Source of the DNA: PALSA-607 sp963737705 | GTDB taxonomy: Bacteria; Actinomycetota; Actinomycetes; Acidothermales; Acidothermaceae | NCBI GenBank assembly: GCA_963737705.1 | Contig: CAVTTP010000007.1 | Coordinates: 434,001-498,000 of the forward strand | Reading direction: 5' to 3' | Length of the DNA stretch: 64,000 nt | Shown: piece by piece, positions 17,177-25,496 of the stretch | Position numbering within the stretch: position 1 is the first letter of the stretch | How the letters are laid out: every line of letters starts with the position of its first letter | Translations under genes and position numbers: made by a program | Notes under the pieces: generated by a model | Database searches by the model: none | What the model was told of the DNA's origin: nothing | What the model saw: only the letters and a program-made list of their open reading frames with translations

Positions 17177-17824
17177 CTACGGCTGGCTCACGCCGACGAT
17201 CCCGTGTTCATAGGCGAACACGACGGCCTGAACCCGGTCCCTCAGGTCCAACTTCGCCAGCAGGCTGGCCACATGTGACTTCACCGTCGACGGCTCAACG
17301 AACAGCTGCCGCCCGATCTCCGCATTCGTTAACCCGCGAGCCAAAAGCTGGAGCACTTCGCGCTCACGGCTCGTCAATGTCGCGAGCACCGCGGACTGCC
17401 GCGCCGGTCGCACCGACTGTTCAAGCAGCCGCCGGGTACTGGCCGGAGCCAGCAAGGCGTCGCCGATGTGGACCGTGCGGATTGCCGCTACCAGCTGCGG
17501 TGGCGGCGCGGTCTTGAGGATGAACCCCGAGGCGCCGGCCCGGAACGCATCGACAACGTAATCGTCGAGATCGAAAGTAGTCAGCATGACAACCCTCGTG
17601 CTTGGCAGCGCAGAGATCAGCCGCCTCGTCGCCTCGATCCCGTCTAGTACTGGCATGCGAATGTCCATCAACACAAGGTCGGGAGCGGTCTCGAGCGCAA
17701 GCTCGACAGCGGCCTCGCCATCGGCCGCCTCGCCGACGACGTCGATGTCGGACTCTGCGTCGAGAATGAGCCGCAAGCCACCGCGTACAAGCGCCTGATC
17801 GTCGGCGAGCAATACGCGAATCAT
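17177..17824 (-). CDS. NarL/FixJ-type response regulator
   Basis: 215 residues. The receiver domain has the acidic pocket (ADDQ), the phosphorylatable Asp in LVLMDIRMPVLDG (about residue 54), Thr in VVMLTTFD and Lys in GFILKTAPP. The C-terminal LuxR helix-turn-helix reads LTSREREVLQLLARGLTNAE, then STVKSHVASLLAKL. The ATG overlaps the kinase stop by 4 bp (ATGA), so the two are translated together. Targets are unknown. Confidence 0.92.
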   Translation of the reverse strand: MIRVLLADDQALVRGGLRLILDAESDIDVVGEAADGEAAVELALETAPDLVLMDIRMPVLDGIEATRRLISALPSTRVVMLTTFDLDDYVVDAFRAGASGFILKTAPPPQLVAAIRTVHIGDALLAPASTRRLLEQSVRPARQSAVLATLTSREREVLQLLARGLTNAEIGRQLFVEPSTVKSHVASLLAKLDLRDRVQAVVFAYEHGIVGVSQP

Positions 17825-19017
17825 GTGGACGTCGAGGGGCTGAGCGGCAGCCGCGCGTGCACGCGGAAACCACGTCCGTCAGAGCAGCGGGCGGCTTCGA
17901 GTTCGCCGCCGAACATCGTGGCCCGTTCGCGCATGCCGACGAGGCCGTGGCCCTGAGCGTTGTCTTGACCCTTGTTGGCTGACGTGGGCACCCCGTTGTC
18001 GACGATTTCGAGCTCGACCGATTCATCGGAATAACGCACGACAACCTCTGCCTGCGCGGGCCCTGCGTGCTTGAGTGCGTTGGTCAAACCCTCTTGCACA
18101 ATTCGAAACGCCGAGAGGTCCAGAGTCTGCGGGAGCACGCACGGTTTCCCCTCGATCCGCAGGGTGACTGGCAAGCCCGCCTCCCGCACACTTGCCGTCA
18201 GCCGATCGAGATCCGCCAGCCCCGGCTGCGGCGTACGTCCCTCCCGTCCTTCGTCCGTCCGCAGAACACCCAGAAATGTGCGCATCTCGTCGACCGTCTG
18301 GCGGCCGGTCGCGGCGATCACATCCAGTGACTCGCGCACCTGCACCTGCTCGCCGTCCAAGACCCGGGCTGCCGCACCCGCTTGTACAACCATCATCGAG
18401 ACGTTATGAGCGATGACGTCGTGCAACTCGCGCGCGATCCGACCGCGCTCGACCGTAACGGCCGCTTGGGCGAGCACCTCACGTTGCTCGGCGAGTTCAC
18501 GGTTGGCAACCTCCAGCGCCGCAGTCTTGAGCCGCCAGCTGCGCACCGTGCGGCCGACAACCCATGCCGCAATCAGCCATACGTAAGACGGCAACGCGTT
18601 ACCGGCTTGCTGCCCGTGCGCCACGGCCGCCACGAAAATCGGAATGGCGCCGATCGCGAGCGCCGGTGGCACCCACAACGCGCGTCGACCCTCCGCGCGA
18701 CTCCCGACCGAATACGCGACGAGCACCAACGCGACGAACGGTTGGAACGCGGCCTGAAGCGGCGCCGCGGCGTAGATGCAGGCACCGTTGGCAACGAGCA
18801 CGATGCCTGCCATGAGCAGCGGGCGCCGCGAGCGCCACGCAACGGGCACGGTAGAAGCAAGCCCGAGCGCGACGCCGAGCAACTTGGGTCTGCCCCAAGA
18901 CAGATCGCCGCCGAGAACCGGAATCACCGAGGTCACCGCAAGAAGCAGCGCGAGTAGCGCGTCGCCCAGACGCTGCCACCGCGGAGTTCGGATGAACCCG
19001 GAGATTCGGCGTTTCAC
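17821..19017 (-). CDS. membrane sensor histidine kinase (HisKA_3 type)
   Basis: 398 residues from the GTG at 19017. Four to six N-terminal membrane segments are followed by a short coiled linker and the dimerisation helix RGRIARELHDVIAHNVS, with the phospho-acceptor His. The ATPase domain has LTNALKHAG (N box), EIVDNGV and GHGLVGMRERATMFGG. It forms a pair with the response regulator through an ATGA overlap. The hexamer TACCTT sits at -12 to -7 from the GTG, the spacing of a leaderless promoter. An upstream ATG at 19053 lacks a ribosome binding site. Confidence 0.87.
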   Translation of the reverse strand: MKRRISGFIRTPRWQRLGDALLALLLAVTSVIPVLGGDLSWGRPKLLGVALGLASTVPVAWRSRRPLLMAGIVLVANGACIYAAAPLQAAFQPFVALVLVAYSVGSRAEGRRALWVPPALAIGAIPIFVAAVAHGQQAGNALPSYVWLIAAWVVGRTVRSWRLKTAALEVANRELAEQREVLAQAAVTVERGRIARELHDVIAHNVSMMVVQAGAAARVLDGEQVQVRESLDVIAATGRQTVDEMRTFLGVLRTDEGREGRTPQPGLADLDRLTASVREAGLPVTLRIEGKPCVLPQTLDLSAFRIVQEGLTNALKHAGPAQAEVVVRYSDESVELEIVDNGVPTSANKGQDNAQGHGLVGMRERATMFGGELEAARCSDGRGFRVHARLPLSPSTST

Positions 19018-19188
19018 GCGACGAAGGTATAGCCGGACGGCGTCGCTGCACATCCGTCGTGCGGCGGAGGAGAACTTCCTCCCACGGGCGGCCCGGATTC
19101 GTCATCACGGGCGGAGACTCGGCCGGTCACTGGTTTCTACGGTCGTCGACGTCAAGGACACCCGTCACGACACCACGGAGGAATCACC

Positions 19189-19797
19189 ATGGACATACCC
19201 CTGCTCCCCCGGCTCGGCGCTACATGCGGCGCCCTCTTCGCGATCGTGCTGTTCGTCGCGAACGGCAACGGCAATCAGCCTTTCAATGGCGCACGGGCCA
19301 CTGCCGGGGTGGCCGCGCTCACCCTCGTCATTCCGTTCCTGTGCTACGTGTGTGGACTCTTGCGCAACGCGGCGCAGTCAACCGCGTGGCTCGCGAACTC
19401 GGCACTCGCGGCCGGTCTCGCGTGGATCACCCTCAAGATCAGCAGCGGGGTCCCGCTGCTGGCAATCCAGCGTGGACACGTCGCCGACGGCACCACACTT
19501 CACGCCGCACTCAATGATTTGGCCGATGCGGCAACATTGCTCAGCCTCTATCCGCTCGCCATCTTTTGCGCGGCCACGGCAGTCGTCGCACTGCGCACGC
19601 GCGCACTTCCGCGTTGGCTCGGTGTCGGCGCCGCGATCACCGCAGCCGCACTAGCGGTGAATGCCGGCTTCCTCGAGACGAGTTCGGTGCCCGCGATGCT
19701 GCTCTTCGTCCTCTGGACATTGCTGACCAGCATCCATCTGTTCCGCATCACTTGGCGCCGGCCAACCGTCTCACCCGCACCTCTGAGCGCCGGCTGA
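19189..19797 (+). CDS. multi-pass membrane protein of unknown function
   Basis: 202 residues with about six predicted membrane helices: LGATCGALFAIVLFVA near the start, ALTLVIPFLCYVCGLL, LAAGLAWITLKI, YPLAIFCAATAVVAL, VGAAITAAALAVNAGF and AMLLFVLWTLLTSIHLF. I recognise no catalytic motif or named family. The ATG has a strong ribosome binding site (GGAGGA, 6-7 nt upstream). It is divergent from the histidine kinase at 19017, so the kinase pair could control it. That is context only. Confidence 0.7.
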   Translation: MDIPLLPRLGATCGALFAIVLFVANGNGNQPFNGARATAGVAALTLVIPFLCYVCGLLRNAAQSTAWLANSALAAGLAWITLKISSGVPLLAIQRGHVADGTTLHAALNDLADAATLLSLYPLAIFCAATAVVALRTRALPRWLGVGAAITAAALAVNAGFLETSSVPAMLLFVLWTLLTSIHLFRITWRRPTVSPAPLSAG

Positions 19798-19828
19798 CGC
19801 GCGACCGAGCAGTCCTTCCACTGGCGGG

Positions 19829-19846
19829 CACGACACACGGGTCGTG
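19829..19846. terminator. weak hairpin between convergent genes
   Basis: CACGAC (19829-19834) and GTCGTG (19841-19846) can form a 6-bp stem with a 6-nt loop in the 55-bp gap between the membrane protein and the end of the 15-gene operon. There is no T-tract. It may be a weak terminator for the operon. Confidence 0.3.
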
Positions 19847-19852
19847 GGTTCC

Positions 19853-20782
19853 TCACCATTGCATCGGCGCCGCGTGGAGTGCCCGCTGCGGATTGGTCGT
19901 CGTCATCAGAACTGCCTGCTCGCTGCTGATCACCTTCCGACTGAGCAAGAACGGGAGGAAAGAGGTGAGGAGACAGTCGTATCCGGCACCGCCATTGGTC
20001 CACAGGAACGGTTGTTCGCATATGTCCTGAGAGAGCAAGACTTGGTGCGCGTGTCCCGCAGCGGCAAGCGTCTCGATAGCGGCGGCACGTTTGGCGAACT
20101 CCCACTCGTTCACGATGCGGATCGTGTCGAATTGAACCCACGCGCCGCGCCTCGCAAGTTCGAGATGGTAGTCCGCATTCCAGTAGGTGTCGCAGTGCCC
20201 AATGATTACCCGGCCAGGCTCCACGCCTTCCTCGGTGAGCAGGGCAAGCTGGGCGAGGCCAACATCGCTCCCGTACGCGTGCGTCGTTAGGGTGAGGTTG
20301 GTCGCGAGGTGCGCCCGTGCTGCAGCCCTGAAGCCGCGTTCCTCCACGGCTGAGATCCAGGCATTCTCAGTGCCCAACTCGCCAATAATTCCAGGACGAA
20401 TGCCATCGAGGCCGTGCGTGATCTCGTTGATAAGTACAGCCGCACACTCCGCCGATGACATCCTTAACGTGTCGGCCTCGTACCACCGTTCGCGGTACCA
20501 CCCAGTCCCCATCACAATGTGCAAGTCGTTTGCTCCCGACAACTCTAAGAGCCCCGCGGGGTTTCGACCGACGTTGCGTGGCGTCACCTCGACGATGCAG
20601 CCGCCGCCGGCATCTTTGAATCGGGCCAGCTCGACACGCATCTGGTCGAGGTCCGTGAACCGGGCGTGCCGGTTGCCGTTGACAGGAAACATGTCGAGTA
20701 GCAGGTGCTCGTGTGGAAGTGTGACACCGAGGTCATCAACATCGACGGCTCCTCGCACTGTCGTCACTTGCGCGCTAGCCAT
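19853..20782 (-). CDS. phosphotriesterase-family metal hydrolase (probable lactonase)
   Basis: 309 residues, an amidohydrolase-fold protein of the phosphotriesterase-related group. All metal ligands are visible: HEH at residues 24-26, the bridging Glu in GELGTEN, His in LTTHAYG, His in VIIGHCDTY and Asp in LLSQDIC. Members of this branch with Glu or carboxy-Lys bridging usually hydrolyse lactones rather than phosphotriesters. It is the last gene of the 15-gene operon and clearly a paralogue of the gene at 38760 (shared GxGWYRE, IRPGxIGE and GHCDT). A role in opening a lactone intermediate is inferred. Confidence 0.85.
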   Translation of the reverse strand: MASAQVTTVRGAVDVDDLGVTLPHEHLLLDMFPVNGNRHARFTDLDQMRVELARFKDAGGGCIVEVTPRNVGRNPAGLLELSGANDLHIVMGTGWYRERWYEADTLRMSSAECAAVLINEITHGLDGIRPGIIGELGTENAWISAVEERGFRAAARAHLATNLTLTTHAYGSDVGLAQLALLTEEGVEPGRVIIGHCDTYWNADYHLELARRGAWVQFDTIRIVNEWEFAKRAAAIETLAAAGHAHQVLLSQDICEQPFLWTNGGAGYDCLLTSFLPFLLSRKVISSEQAVLMTTTNPQRALHAAPMQW

Positions 20783-20840
20783 GAACCACTCCCGGTGCGT
20801 CGTGTGTGGAGATGTCTGCGTCGTTACACAACGAACAGCG

Positions 20841-21653
20841 TTACACGGCCAAGCGCGCGAGCAAGCCGCCGTCGACGGTCACCACAGCCGCAGTGACGAA
20901 CCGCGCTTCATCGCTGAGCAGAAACAAGACAACCGATGCGACATCGGAAGGCTGCCCGAGATACCCGATCGGATGACTCCTTCCCCACGTCCTCATCGTC
21001 TCGTCTGCATCGCCAGTACCGAAGAGTTCTGCGCCATAGCGCAACATCGGTGTCTCGATACTGCCGGGACACACGACGTTCACCGTGATGTGCTCGGGAG
21101 CGTGATCGAGCGCGATGGTCTTGCTGAACGCCACCAACCCGCCCTTGGACGCTGCATACGCGGCCACGAGCGGCTGACTCGCAAATGCCTGTACGGAAGC
21201 GATGTTCACGATTGCGCCGCCACCCCTCGCCTGCATGTGAGGGATGACGTTCCTGCACATCAGGAACGCCCCTGTGAGATTGGTGCCGATCTGCAAGTCC
21301 CAGTCATCGATACTGAGATCGATGATCGTGCCGTAGCGCACGACACCCGCGCAGTTGGCCAGTATCGAGATCTGTTCGACCTCGCGGGCAGCGCGCTCGA
21401 CTGCTTCGGCGACAGCAGCAGGTGATCGCACATCGAGCGCAATTGGGTGCGCGACCCCACCAGACTCACGAATCTCGCTCGCGACGATCTCGACGTCACC
21501 GCCGTCGACGTCGAGCAAAACGACCGAGGCTCCCTCGGCCGCTAGCCGTCGAGAAACCTCGGCACCGATTCCGTGCGCCGCGCCCGTGACGATCGCCCCA
21601 CGATTCTCAAAGCGACGAACGGTCGGTCGCGTCGGTGGCACCTCAGTAGTCAT
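20841..21653 (-). CDS. SDR-family oxidoreductase
   Basis: 270 residues, classical short-chain dehydrogenase. TGAAHGIG is the coenzyme loop, followed by an Asp-ended second strand (VVLLDVDG, favouring NAD), NCAG, and the catalytic Ser/Tyr/Lys in NIASVQAFASQPLVAAYAASK. The ATG at 21653 has GGAGAGGG upstream. It lies 19 nt after the aminotransferase and 58 nt before the phosphotriesterase homologue in the same operon. Its likely substrate is a hydroxyl or carbonyl on the unknown pathway compound. Confidence 0.88.
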   Translation of the reverse strand: MTTEVPPTRPTVRRFENRGAIVTGAAHGIGAEVSRRLAAEGASVVLLDVDGGDVEIVASEIRESGGVAHPIALDVRSPAAVAEAVERAAREVEQISILANCAGVVRYGTIIDLSIDDWDLQIGTNLTGAFLMCRNVIPHMQARGGGAIVNIASVQAFASQPLVAAYAASKGGLVAFSKTIALDHAPEHITVNVVCPGSIETPMLRYGAELFGTGDADETMRTWGRSHPIGYLGQPSDVASVVLFLLSDEARFVTAAVVTVDGGLLARLAV

Positions 21654-21672
21654 CTGCAACCCTCTCCTGTCT

Positions 21673-23043
21673 TCATGCGATTAGCCGATCCGCCAAAGCC
21701 GTCAGACCAGCGTCGAAGATCTCCACGATCCGGTCGACCTCGACAGGCTCGATGATCAACGGGGGCGCGAGCAGGAAGACGGTGCCTGGGTGCACGGTCA
21801 AGGTCACCAGACCGGCATCGCGCAACCAGCGGCGAAGCCACGCGCAGGCTGCGGCGGCGGTGGCAAACTCACCCGTTGATTGCCCTTCGTGGAATAGCTC
21901 GATTCCGGTGAGCATTCCGACACCACGGGCATCGACGTAATGCTCGTGCGTCGCGAGCCCACGCAAGCCCGCCCGCAGTCGGTCGCCCATCGCGGCGCCG
22001 CGCTGGGCGAGCTCCTCGCGCCGCAGAATCCGGATGTTTTCCAGTGCCACCGCGCACGCGACAGGGTGGCCGCCGTACGTGTGCCCATGTGCAAACACCC
22101 GGTCGGCTGGCTGCGCCGCGGCGATCTCGTCGACTACCCGCGCATTGGCCAGGCACGCCCCGATAGGCAGGTAGCCGGAGGAGAGCGCTTTCGACAACGT
22201 CATGAGGTCGGGCAGCACTCCGGCATGCTCGGAGGCGAACACTCGTCCAGTGCGGCAGAAGCCGGTGATGACCTCATCGACGATCAGCAGGATGCCTTCG
22301 CGGTCGCAGAGCCGACGTAAGGCGGTGAGATCCTCCGGCGGCGCGGCGGCTACACCCGACGCTGTAGCACAGGGATCGACAATCACGGCCGCCACCCGCT
22401 CGGCGCCGACCGCGGCGATCGTCGCGGCGAACTCAGGCGCACCGGCAGCATGCCGTGCGCCGAGTCCCCAACCCGGGCCTGTCGCGGGACCTTCCGCAAC
22501 AACTCCGAACCTGTGCTCGCCCAGATAGATGTCGTTGCGGGTCGCGTAGTACCGGCCGTCACAGTTCATCGCGCCGAAGGTGACGCCGTGATACGCGCCG
22601 TATCTGGTCACCACCAGCCGCCGATCGCGCTGGCCACGCACCCAGTGCCACTGCAGGGCGAGCTTCAACGCGGTCTCCACCGCCTCGCTACCACCAGGCG
22701 TGAAGTGAACTTTGCTCATTCCCGGCATCGCCGCAATCAGCGTGTCTGCTAGTTCAATCGCCGGGAGCGACGAATAGCGAAAGACGTCAAGGAAGGCCAG
22801 CTCGCCCATCTGTCGCGCCGCGGCGTCGACAAGCTCCGTGCGACCGTGACCGACTGCCATGGCCTCCAACGCACCAACCCCGTCGAGGTACCGACGTCCT
22901 CGGTTGTCGGTAAGCCATACGCCTTCACCGCGGACCAAGACCGGCACGCCGTCCGGATCCAATTCATCGGTCGGCGGACTGAACGGCGGCCATGACTTGC
23001 CAGGACCTCGGACGTCGGCGTCGGCAAGCGAGCGTGAGGTCAT
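21673..23043 (-). CDS. class III (omega-type) PLP-dependent aminotransferase
   Basis: 456 residues. PLP-binding features are GGSEAVETALKLAL, the Asp of LLIVDEVITGFCRTG and the Schiff-base Lys in DLMTLSKALSSGYLP. The N-terminal LTDNRGRRYLDGVGALEA is standard for the class. Such enzymes move amino groups between amines or amino-sugars and 2-oxo acids, or act on beta- and omega-amino acids. Its presence implies that the pathway compound or a co-substrate carries an amine. The ATG at 23043 has AAGGAG 7 nt upstream. Neighbouring genes on both sides are SDRs. Confidence 0.9.
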   Translation of the reverse strand: MTSRSLADADVRGPGKSWPPFSPPTDELDPDGVPVLVRGEGVWLTDNRGRRYLDGVGALEAMAVGHGRTELVDAAARQMGELAFLDVFRYSSLPAIELADTLIAAMPGMSKVHFTPGGSEAVETALKLALQWHWVRGQRDRRLVVTRYGAYHGVTFGAMNCDGRYYATRNDIYLGEHRFGVVAEGPATGPGWGLGARHAAGAPEFAATIAAVGAERVAAVIVDPCATASGVAAAPPEDLTALRRLCDREGILLIVDEVITGFCRTGRVFASEHAGVLPDLMTLSKALSSGYLPIGACLANARVVDEIAAAQPADRVFAHGHTYGGHPVACAVALENIRILRREELAQRGAAMGDRLRAGLRGLATHEHYVDARGVGMLTGIELFHEGQSTGEFATAAAACAWLRRWLRDAGLVTLTVHPGTVFLLAPPLIIEPVEVDRIVEIFDAGLTALADRLIA

Positions 23044-23067
23044 GTCGTCTCCTTCAAGCACGCTTGG

Positions 23068-23793
23068 TCAGAACCCGGACAGTGTGTCCCAGCCACCGTC
23101 GACGAGCACGTTGGCTCCAGTCACTCGGCGGAAATCTGCGCCACACAGGGCACTGACGGCATCAGCGATGTCGGCCGCCTCGAGCAGTGCGCGTTGAGCC
23201 GTGTGGTCGAGTAGTCGCGCCTCGTCAGTGAGGCCAGAGCGAAATGACTCCTCGAGCATTGCGGTGCGGGTGAATCCCGGACTCACACAAACCGCGCGAA
23301 TGCCATACTCGGCCCATTCGTTGGCCAGGCATTTGGTGAGTGCGATCACGGCTGATTTCGAGGCGCAGTACGCGGCGCGATAGCGGAACGAGTTCACCCC
23401 CGCGACAGACCCGATCGTCACGAGCGTTCCCGACCCACTGCGCAGCGCATTGAAACATGCCGTCGCCGTAAGTGCGGTGCCTTCCACATTGATCGAAAAC
23501 GTCTTGCGCCAATGGTCAGGACCGAGATCGAGCACCGGCCCTCGCATGCCGATGCCCGCGCACGTAACTACAGCAAACAGAGGAGGGAGATCCACGGCCG
23601 CTGACTGGATTTGTTTCCAATCCGCAACATCGACCTCGTGCCATTCGACCGATGGAACGTCCTGGGCAACCTTGCGATCCCACGCGATGACACGACGACC
23701 CTCGGACAGGAAACGATCCACGACGGCACGGCCTATGCCGCTCCCGCCACCAGTCACCAGGACGGCGCCCTCTGATGCGGTCGAGTCACTCAC
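23068..23793 (-). CDS. SDR-family oxidoreductase
   Basis: 241 residues from a GTG that overlaps the SMP-30 stop by 4 bp (GTGA). The coenzyme loop is TGGGSGIG. The usual NNAG is TCAG here. The active site is GSVAGVNSFRYRAAYCASK (Ser, Tyr and Lys all present). The second strand ends in WDRK, which also favours NAD. It is the second SDR of three in the operon. A longer open frame upstream to 23850 overlaps the SMP-30 gene and is unlikely to be used. Confidence 0.87.
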   Translation of the reverse strand: MSDSTASEGAVLVTGGGSGIGRAVVDRFLSEGRRVIAWDRKVAQDVPSVEWHEVDVADWKQIQSAAVDLPPLFAVVTCAGIGMRGPVLDLGPDHWRKTFSINVEGTALTATACFNALRSGSGTLVTIGSVAGVNSFRYRAAYCASKSAVIALTKCLANEWAEYGIRAVCVSPGFTRTAMLEESFRSGLTDEARLLDHTAQRALLEAADIADAVSALCGADFRRVTGANVLVDGGWDTLSGF

Positions 23794-24641
23794 GCAATGG
23801 CCCCATTCTGAAAGATCGGATAGTTCAGCGCCGCGCCGATGAGACCGCACTCGACCTCAACAAGATGGCGACCTGCGAGATTGGCAGTCACCAAGCGGTT
23901 GAGATCGGGGCCGAAGAACGCCACATTTGTCGGGGCAGACAAGGTGAGACCGGTGCGGTCGTTGACGAGAGTCCCGAGCGATTCGCCGTCCCAGAGAAAG
24001 ATGGCATCGGGTCTGTAACACGAAATCAACAGTGTTCCGTCGGCCGCGAACGCTAGTCCGTCCGGCACAGTTTCCGGCATGTCGACGACCGTCTCGCGCG
24101 GTCCGAGCGCACCATCGCCGAGTAGGGCGAAGCGGCTGATCCTTGGAATGGAGGTCTCGACTACGTAGAGATGGCTGCCGTCGGGGTTAATCGCCAATCC
24201 ATTGGCGTAACCGCCCGCGTCCCTCGTTGCAATTGACACCTGCCCGGCCGGAGTTCGCACGAATATCAGACCGTCTCGAGCGGCCCAGTCCCCGGAGTCT
24301 GAAAAGAAAAGGTATCCGTCCTCGGAGAAGACGGGGTAGTTAGGAACTCTGACCGGGGTGTCGCCGTACCCCGTGGTGATGTCGTCGACCGCACCGGTAC
24401 GTGGGTCGACACGAACAACAGCGTGGCGGCCCATATCGCACACGTAAAGGAGATCGGCGGCGTCGAACGCCATGCCGAGTGCGAAGCCGCCCGTGTCCGC
24501 GATCTGTGCCGCATCACCGGCGTTTGGATCGATACGATAGATCTGTCCAGCCTCTCCGCCGGCTGCGATCCAACCGTTAGGCGACCAGGCAACTCCTTCT
24601 GGGTGATCCAGGTCGCTGGCCAGTATCGATAATTCGACCAT
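23790..24641 (-). CDS. SMP-30/gluconolactonase-family lactonase
   Basis: 283 residues, six-bladed propeller. The metal ligands of the family are recognisable: Glu in HPEGVAWSP (residues about 13-21), Asn in YANGLAINPDG and Asp in VPDGLAFAADG. These enzymes hydrolyse sugar lactones to acids. The ATG at 24641 is preceded by GAGGAGG. The stop overlaps the next SDR start. In this operon it provides a lactonase independent of the two phosphotriesterase homologues, strengthening the case for lactone intermediates. Confidence 0.87.
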   Translation of the reverse strand: MVELSILASDLDHPEGVAWSPNGWIAAGGEAGQIYRIDPNAGDAAQIADTGGFALGMAFDAADLLYVCDMGRHAVVRVDPRTGAVDDITTGYGDTPVRVPNYPVFSEDGYLFFSDSGDWAARDGLIFVRTPAGQVSIATRDAGGYANGLAINPDGSHLYVVETSIPRISRFALLGDGALGPRETVVDMPETVPDGLAFAADGTLLISCYRPDAIFLWDGESLGTLVNDRTGLTLSAPTNVAFFGPDLNRLVTANLAGRHLVEVECGLIGAALNYPIFQNGAIA

Positions 24642-24671
24642 CACACGTGCCTCCTCACAGCGGTACCGACA

Positions 24672-25496
24672 TCAGGGCTTGGGAGCATTGAACTCAGCCA
24701 TGAGCTGCGGATCTGGCTCGTAGCGGTAACACCTCGCCGTTGCGGCTCCATCGACAGCGATTGACTGACCAGACAAGAATGAGCTCTCGTCCGATAGCAG
24801 AAAGGCAGCAACTGCAGCGATTTCGGCCGGTTCGCCCAATCGATTCATCGGATGCATCTCTGACATCGCTCGCTCTTCGCTGATCGGGTCGCGTGAGTTC
24901 GCGATGACGTCGCGCACCATCTCCGTGCGGATGGCTCCGGGCGCGATCGCATTGGCGCGAATACCCACCGGACCATATTCGACTGCGATATAGCGGGTCA
25001 GTGCCTCGATACCGCCCTTGGCCGTGTCGTACGCCGCCCAGCCGTTGAAAGCCGCCCTGCCATGGATCGAGGAGATGTTGACGATCGCACCAGCAAGTCG
25101 CTGCGCGATGAACGTCTCGACGGCGACTCGTGATCCCCAGAAATGACTCATGAGGTTGATCTGTACGACTTTTGCTACGTCTTCGGGATCCGCGTGGTGC
25201 AGTGTCCCTCCCAATGCGACGCCCACGTTGTTCACCCAGCCGTACATGGGCGCGTGACCCGATGCGACGTTGGCAGCTCGCTCGAGGACCGACCGGTCTC
25301 GGACGTCCGCGGCAAGAACTGAGCCGCCCGCGCCCACATGGTCTGCGACCGCCGCAGCCTTCTCTGCATCAAGTTCCACGCCCACGACGAAATAGCCGTC
25401 GGCGGCCAAGCGCTCGATGATCGCCCGGCCGATCCCGGATCCGCAGCCCGTAACGACAGCACTCTTTAAGACCTCAGCTGACACTTCCTTCGCCAC
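24672..25496 (-). CDS. SDR-family oxidoreductase
   Basis: 274 residues. It shows TGCGSGIG, an acidic second strand (VGVELDAE, NAD-type), NNVG in place of NNAG, and the catalytic NISSIHGRAAFNGWAAYDTAK. The C-terminus LSGQSIAVDGAATARCYRYEP is longer than usual. The GTG start at 25496 lies 23 nt inside the upstream gene's end. A GTG at 25484 would be an alternative, and neither has an ideal ribosome binding site, so translational coupling is likely. Confidence 0.87.
   Translation of the reverse strand: MAKEVSAEVLKSAVVTGCGSGIGRAIIERLAADGYFVVGVELDAEKAAAVADHVGAGGSVLAADVRDRSVLERAANVASGHAPMYGWVNNVGVALGGTLHHADPEDVAKVVQINLMSHFWGSRVAVETFIAQRLAGAIVNISSIHGRAAFNGWAAYDTAKGGIEALTRYIAVEYGPVGIRANAIAPGAIRTEMVRDVIANSRDPISEERAMSEMHPMNRLGEPAEIAAVAAFLLSDESSFLSGQSIAVDGAATARCYRYEPDPQLMAEFNAPKP

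Noticed and set aside
19853..20782. True phosphotriesterase activity for the two phosphotriesterase-family proteins
   Set aside because: Fold and metal ligands fit, but the Glu-bridged relatives are lactonases or unknown hydrolases, and the genomic context has no organophosphate or phosphonate genes.
20822..20846. Direct repeat CGTTACAC in two copies near the end of an SDR gene
   Set aside because: One copy overlaps the stop codon, the spacing has no meaning I can support, and an 8-bp repeat is weak evidence.
20187..21425. 412-codon plus-strand open frame opposite the phosphotriesterase and SDR genes
   Set aside because: It spans two unrelated real genes and their gap on the other strand, has no ribosome binding site and no family-like sequence.
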